The notes under the pieces were generated by a model. That model saw only the letters and a list, made by a program, of their open reading frames with translations, was not told the DNA's origin and searched no databases. Positions 60,487 to 64,000 of a stretch of 64,000 bases of DNA are shown one piece after another. Positions within the stretch are counted from its first letter, which is position 1. The number at the start of each line of letters is the position of its first letter. A program made the translations under genes and the position numbers. The stretch is from Yoonia sp. GPGPB17 (GTDB taxonomy: Bacteria; Pseudomonadota; Alphaproteobacteria; Rhodobacterales; Rhodobacteraceae), in assembly GCF_037892195.1 (NCBI RefSeq), contig NZ_JATACI010000002.1:1922001-1986000 (forward strand), in the 5' to 3' direction.

Positions 60487-61990
60487 CGTGTTTGTCGCGC
60501 ATGCGGCGCAGCATCTTGATTGCGGGCATGAAGATCAGGATCAACGCGATAACCGTGATTGGCCCGGCCACCGGACGCGTAAAGAAGATCGATGGATCGC
60601 CCGAGGACAAGAGCAGTGACTGCCGCAGCGTCGGCTCAGCGATTGGTCCCAGCACGATCGCCAGCACAGCTGGCGCGAGGGGATAGTCGAACTTGCGCAT
60701 GAAGAACGCCCCCAAGCCAAAGAGCACAATCAGCCAGATATCGAACATATCCCGCGTTGCCGCATATCCGCCCGCAATCGACAGGACAAAAATCATCGGG
60801 GCAAGGATGGTGAATGGCATCCGCAGCATCCGTATGAACACTGGGATGAAGGCAAGGTTGATCAAAAGGGCGGCCATGTTCGAGATGTAGAATGACCCGA
60901 TCAAACCCCAGACGAATTCCTGCTCATCCACAAACAGGCGGGGGCCGGGCACCAAGCCCCAGATGACCATGCCGCCCAGCAAAATCGCAGTTGTGGGTGA
61001 TCCGGGGATCCCCAGTGTCAGCATCGGCAGCATCGACCCGGTCGAGGCAGAGTTGTTGGCAGCTTCCGGTGCGGCCACACCATCGGGTGAGCCCTTGCCG
61101 AACTCCTCGGGCTTCCGCGACACCATCTTGGCCACGCCATAGGACATCAGAGAGCCGGGTGTTGCGCCTGCTGCTGGCAAAACGCCAACGAAGAAGCCGA
61201 GGAACGATCCGATCATCGTCCCTTTCCAGCCACGCTTGGCCGCTTCTTTTGTATCAGACGCCATGCCTTTGACCGTCATTTTCGGTGTTGTTGCGGTCAC
61301 ATCACCGCGTGTCTGGTCAATGGTCCACAGCATCTCGCCGATGCCATAGACGCCGATGGCAAGAACAAGGAAACCGATCCCTTGCAGGAAACCGTTGTAG
61401 TCGAACAGCACAAGGCGTGGTGCGCCTGAAATCTGGTCAAACCCAATCGCGCCAAGGACGAGGCCAAAGCAGATCGAGAAAACGGTTTTCGGGATATCGT
61501 CGCCGCCCAGGCCGACAAAGGTCGCGAAAGCCAGCAGCATCAGGGCAAAAACCTCGGGCGGTCCGAAGGATAGGGCGACAGACGCCAGCAAAGGCGCGAA
61601 GAGTGTGAACAGAACGTTGGCCACAGTGCCGCCAATGAAAGAGGCGATGGCGGCTGTGACAAGCGCGAGGCTGGCGCGGCCCTGCTTGGCCAGCGGTCGG
61701 CCGTCAAAGGTCGTGGCCACCGCCGTTGATGCGCCCGGAATCCCCAATGTGATCGAAGAGACCGCACCACCATACATAGCGCCATAGTAGATGGCGGCGA
61801 GAAAGATAATCGCCGAGCCCGGTGGCACCAGAAACGTCACAGGCAGCAAGATCGCCACCCCATTGACCGATCCAAGGCCCGGCATTGCACCGATAAACAG
61901 GCCCAGCGTAACCCCTATCAGGATCATCATCAGGTTCAGGGGCTGAAGCGACAACAGCATGCCATCGCCAAGCAAAAGTAGGACGTCCAT
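60470..61990 (-). CDS. tctA: TTT transporter large membrane subunit TctA
   Basis: 506 residues, about 12 helices. Family motifs: GALPGLGSVNGVAILLP-type region (FIGAMPGLGSVNGVAILL), GIPGASTAVATTFDGRPLAKQG, PEAANNSASTGSMLPMLTLGIPGSPTTA. It uses a periplasmic binding protein and the ion gradient to import carboxylates. Third gene of the order binding protein-TctB-TctA. Confidence 0.96.
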   Translation of the reverse strand: MDVLLLLGDGMLLSLQPLNLMMILIGVTLGLFIGAMPGLGSVNGVAILLPVTFLVPPGSAIIFLAAIYYGAMYGGAVSSITLGIPGASTAVATTFDGRPLAKQGRASLALVTAAIASFIGGTVANVLFTLFAPLLASVALSFGPPEVFALMLLAFATFVGLGGDDIPKTVFSICFGLVLGAIGFDQISGAPRLVLFDYNGFLQGIGFLVLAIGVYGIGEMLWTIDQTRGDVTATTPKMTVKGMASDTKEAAKRGWKGTMIGSFLGFFVGVLPAAGATPGSLMSYGVAKMVSRKPEEFGKGSPDGVAAPEAANNSASTGSMLPMLTLGIPGSPTTAILLGGMVIWGLVPGPRLFVDEQEFVWGLIGSFYISNMAALLINLAFIPVFIRMLRMPFTILAPMIFVLSIAGGYAATRDMFDIWLIVLFGLGAFFMRKFDYPLAPAVLAIVLGPIAEPTLRQSLLLSSGDPSIFFTRPVAGPITVIALILIFMPAIKMLRRMRDKHEKPAS

Positions 61991-62023
61991 GGTCAGAAGC
62001 TTTCTTCGCGGCGTGCCATTGCC

Positions 62024-62527
62024 TTAGTAAATGATCTCATACAAGAAGTTGAAAACCGGGTCCGTGAACGGCAACCCGGAGGGCATGGTGATCTGCATGG
62101 CCCCTTCGAAAAAGAAGAACAGCGCAATCGGTGTAATGAGCGAGATGGACAAGCTCAGAATGAACCCGTGCCGCCCCAGAAACCAGACATAGTAGAACAA
62201 GAACACCGCGATGGCGCCATACATCGAAATGATGCTGATCAACGCGACAAAGCCAATGATCCCGCCGCCGACAAAGATCAGGGACCGCCAGCCATGGCTA
62301 TCGAGAACCGGTTCTTCTGATTGCGAGGGCGGGCTGGTGCCGCGCCACCAGTTGAAGGCGATACAGATGCAGCACACCAGCATGATTGCTGAGAGCCAGA
62401 ATGGCCAGGCACCACCGCCCGGACCCGTACCCGAGATGTAGCCAATGGGCAGCTCGGTGCTTTTCCACATCAGGTACAACGAAAGAAGGGCCAGAAAACC
62501 CGCGGTTAGAAGTTCGCCGACGCGCAT
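62024..62527 (-). CDS. tctB: TTT transporter small membrane subunit TctB
   Basis: 167 residues with four helices (for example FLALLSLYLMWKSTEL and FGRH-like FLGRHGFILSLSISL). The poorly conserved small subunit is recognised by position and topology. Start at 62527 (MRVGELLTAG) with AAGGAGG five bases before, rather than the frame to 62548. 33 bases before tctA. Confidence 0.9.
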   Translation of the reverse strand: MRVGELLTAGFLALLSLYLMWKSTELPIGYISGTGPGGGAWPFWLSAIMLVCCICIAFNWWRGTSPPSQSEEPVLDSHGWRSLIFVGGGIIGFVALISIISMYGAIAVFLFYYVWFLGRHGFILSLSISLITPIALFFFFEGAMQITMPSGLPFTDPVFNFLYEIIY

Positions 62528-62584
62528 CTGGCCCTCCTTGTTCTTCAACTCCCCTTAAGGGGCCTTAGTCTGTGTTCGCTTGGG

Positions 62585-63556
62585 TTACTCGCCCAGAGCG
62601 GCCAGCAAAGCTTGGTGGTTTTCGACCTGCAGCGCCCAATAGTCACGCTGCTCGGCGGCATCCATCCAAAGTGGCGACAGGCTTTCGGAGGTCAGATAGC
62701 CCTGCCATTGCTCGCTTTCGTAGATCTGTGTGAACAGAGCCTGATAATAGGCTGCGGCTTCGTCAGACATGCCTGGCGCACCAACGATAGCCCGCTGGTT
62801 GTAGTACGAGAAATCATGACCCTGCTCTTTGATGGTTGGCACATCAGGATAGGTAGGCATCCGCTCGTCCGAGAATGCCAGAAGTGGTACGAAGTCGCCC
62901 GCTTCATAAAAACCTTTTGCTTCTGCTGGGTTGTTCACAGTTGCCATAATCTGCTGGCCTGCAAGATCCTTGGCGACGGCACCACCGCCATCATAGGGAA
63001 TGTACTTGATATCCAGGTCATAGGCGCCGGACATATAAGCGATCACGATGCTGTCTTCCTGACCGGCTCCAGTACCGCCCATGACGAACTCACCATCCAT
63101 TTCCTGGACTTTGGCAACGTATTCTTCAAACGTCGTGATCCCGCTGTCCTTGTGCACCCACAAAACAAAAGGATCGACGCCCATCATGGCCACGGGTGTG
63201 AACGTCTGGATATCGATACCCAGGTTCTGCTGCCGCAGCGGCGTTGTGAAGAAGGAATTCAGTGTGACAAGGATCGTGTGATCAGGGTCGCTTGCAGTGT
63301 TGACGTGGATCAGCGCCTCGGCACCCGAACCGCCACCCTTATTGTTGGGTACAAGTGGCCGCGTGGTCAAATCTTCCTGTTCGGCCACCGCCTGAATAAA
63401 GCGTGCGATCTGATCAGCGCCACCACCTGCGCCTGCCATGATCACAAAGTCAATCGGTTTGCGCGGCTGCCAGTCTTGGGCCGCAGCCTGAATTGGCGCC
63501 GTGGCCAAAAGCGCTGCACCGGCAATCCCCATAAACGTACGTTTCGTCAATTTCAT
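62585..63556 (-). CDS. TTT transporter periplasmic solute-binding protein (TctC/Bug family)
   Basis: 323 residues with a signal peptide (MKLTKRTFMGIAGAALLATAPIQAAAQ is the leader, residues 1-27). Mature part: RKPIDFVIMAGAGGGADQIAR, then GGTGAGQEDSIV and PDVPTIKEQGHDF. Bug proteins bind carboxylates, and the particular ligand is unknown. GGGGGA before the ATG. First gene of the operon. Confidence 0.94.
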   Translation of the reverse strand: MKLTKRTFMGIAGAALLATAPIQAAAQDWQPRKPIDFVIMAGAGGGADQIARFIQAVAEQEDLTTRPLVPNNKGGGSGAEALIHVNTASDPDHTILVTLNSFFTTPLRQQNLGIDIQTFTPVAMMGVDPFVLWVHKDSGITTFEEYVAKVQEMDGEFVMGGTGAGQEDSIVIAYMSGAYDLDIKYIPYDGGGAVAKDLAGQQIMATVNNPAEAKGFYEAGDFVPLLAFSDERMPTYPDVPTIKEQGHDFSYYNQRAIVGAPGMSDEAAAYYQALFTQIYESEQWQGYLTSESLSPLWMDAAEQRDYWALQVENHQALLAALGE

Positions 63557-63716
63557 CGAGTTTTCCCCCTAATTTGGACGCGAGTGTTTTTATTCGGATG
63601 CAATTGCATACAACCGAAGACTGTACTTGGAAAAAATATTCATCTTTAATGATTTAGAAACTACTTGGTTGAAGGTGTATTTCAAGTAAAACTTTTCTGC
63701 ACCCGCAATGTACACC
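63557..63716. promoter_or_regulatory. Upstream region of TTT operon
   Basis: 160 bases, markedly AT-rich (AAAAAATATTCATCTTTAATG, TTTAGAAA), should carry the leftward promoter of the transporter genes. No operator is recognised. Confidence 0.4.
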
Positions 63717-64000
63717 TCAGTGTACAAAGATAACGGGTATTTCTGCTTTATCTACAACGGTTTGCGTGTTTCCGCCAAACAGCGTTTCCCGCTCGTGATT
63801 CTGCCCGTAAGCCCCCATAACAAGCAGGCTGGCACCAAGCTCAACGGTCTTTGTCAGCAGCTCTTCACCGGGGTTTCGCCCTTCAAAACGATGAACCTGG
63901 GCCGCAATACCATGTAACTGGTAGTAGCTCACCAGCTCATCTGAGGTGGTGCCCTTGGTTTCCGCCGAACCACCGCAAAGCACGGTCACAAGCTCGGCTG
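63717..64000 (-). CDS. Universal stress protein, C-terminal part (cut by window edge)
   Basis: 94 residues, open beyond the window. The UspA nucleotide-binding signature is present: LLVMGAYGQNHERETLFGGNTQTVV (Gly-2x-Gly-9x-Gly type), ending PVIFVH. Reads toward the TTT operon on the same strand. Function of the family: ATP-binding stress response. Confidence 0.85.
   Translation of the reverse strand, partial: AELVTVLCGGSAETKGTTSDELVSYYQLHGIAAQVHRFEGRNPGEELLTKTVELGASLLVMGAYGQNHERETLFGGNTQTVVDKAEIPVIFVH

Noticed and set aside
62612..63649. 345-codon plus-strand frame over the solute-binding protein gene
   Set aside because: Shadow of a well-supported TctC-family gene on the minus strand.

Overview
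The window looks like chromosomal DNA of an alphaproteobacterium of the Rhodobacterales (Roseobacter group). Pointers are a PutA without a DNA-binding domain paired with a divergent Lrp-type PutR, a DUF6280 protein, a MetR/metF pair, a tripartite tricarboxylate (TTT) transporter, moderately high GC and very short intergenic gaps. This is inference from gene content and protein style, not from a database search.

Layout. 1-1250: debris of an integrated element (C-terminal piece of a large serine recombinase and two unidentified fragments) against a tRNA-Leu(TAA) gene whose 5' half and upstream region are repeated in decaying tandem copies. 1.3-28 kb: mostly housekeeping genes: TPR protein, putR/putA, rhomboid protease, inositol-monophosphatase-like phosphatase, metR/metF, thioesterase, DUF2235 protein, HD-domain protein, a secreted c-type-cytochrome-like protein, valS, a HisC-like aminotransferase, a class-V aminotransferase, an MsbA-like ABC exporter, ygfZ, efp, cobQ, a TolC-like outer-membrane protein and pcm. 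29.4-32.5 kb: an arsenate-detoxification operon made of a fused ArsR-ArsC, a GAPDH and the organoarsenical exporter ArsJ. 32.7-43.2 kb: a catabolic island with LysR and AraC regulators, aldehyde dehydrogenase, LLM flavin oxidoreductase, DUF1185, alpha/beta hydrolase, ThDP enzyme, dimeric-barrel protein, acyl-CoA dehydrogenase and quinone oxidoreductase. 43.4-46.5 kb: a two-component system, a small membrane protein and a cytochrome b561. 47.2-57.6 kb: a tightly packed cluster with a winged-helix/TPR regulator, a Gly-Leu-Ala-repeat vanadium-haloperoxidase/PAP2-like protein, a subtilase, an alpha-oxoamine-synthase-like enzyme, a WS/DGAT-like acyltransferase, an MMPL/RND exporter and a small secreted protein. 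This is my best candidate for an undescribed system, probably making and exporting an amino-lipid-like metabolite. 57.9-63.6 kb: acyl-CoA ligase, ketopantoate-reductase-like protein and a complete TTT transporter operon. 63.7 kb to the end: a universal stress protein running off the window.

A striking feature of the DNA itself is that eleven genes carry thirteen reading-frame breaks. Seven are the same event: where the protein family expects Ala-Gly encoded as GCCGGC, the sequence has GCTTAAGC, GCCTAAGC, GCTAAGC or GCCTAGC. Five of the other six are one-base indels in short homopolymers or doublets, and one is a missing G at TTGATCC. The pattern points to uncorrected long-read base-calling errors, with the seven at a modified GCCGGC motif, rather than decay of so many essential or operonic genes. 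The broken genes are therefore annotated over their restored length.
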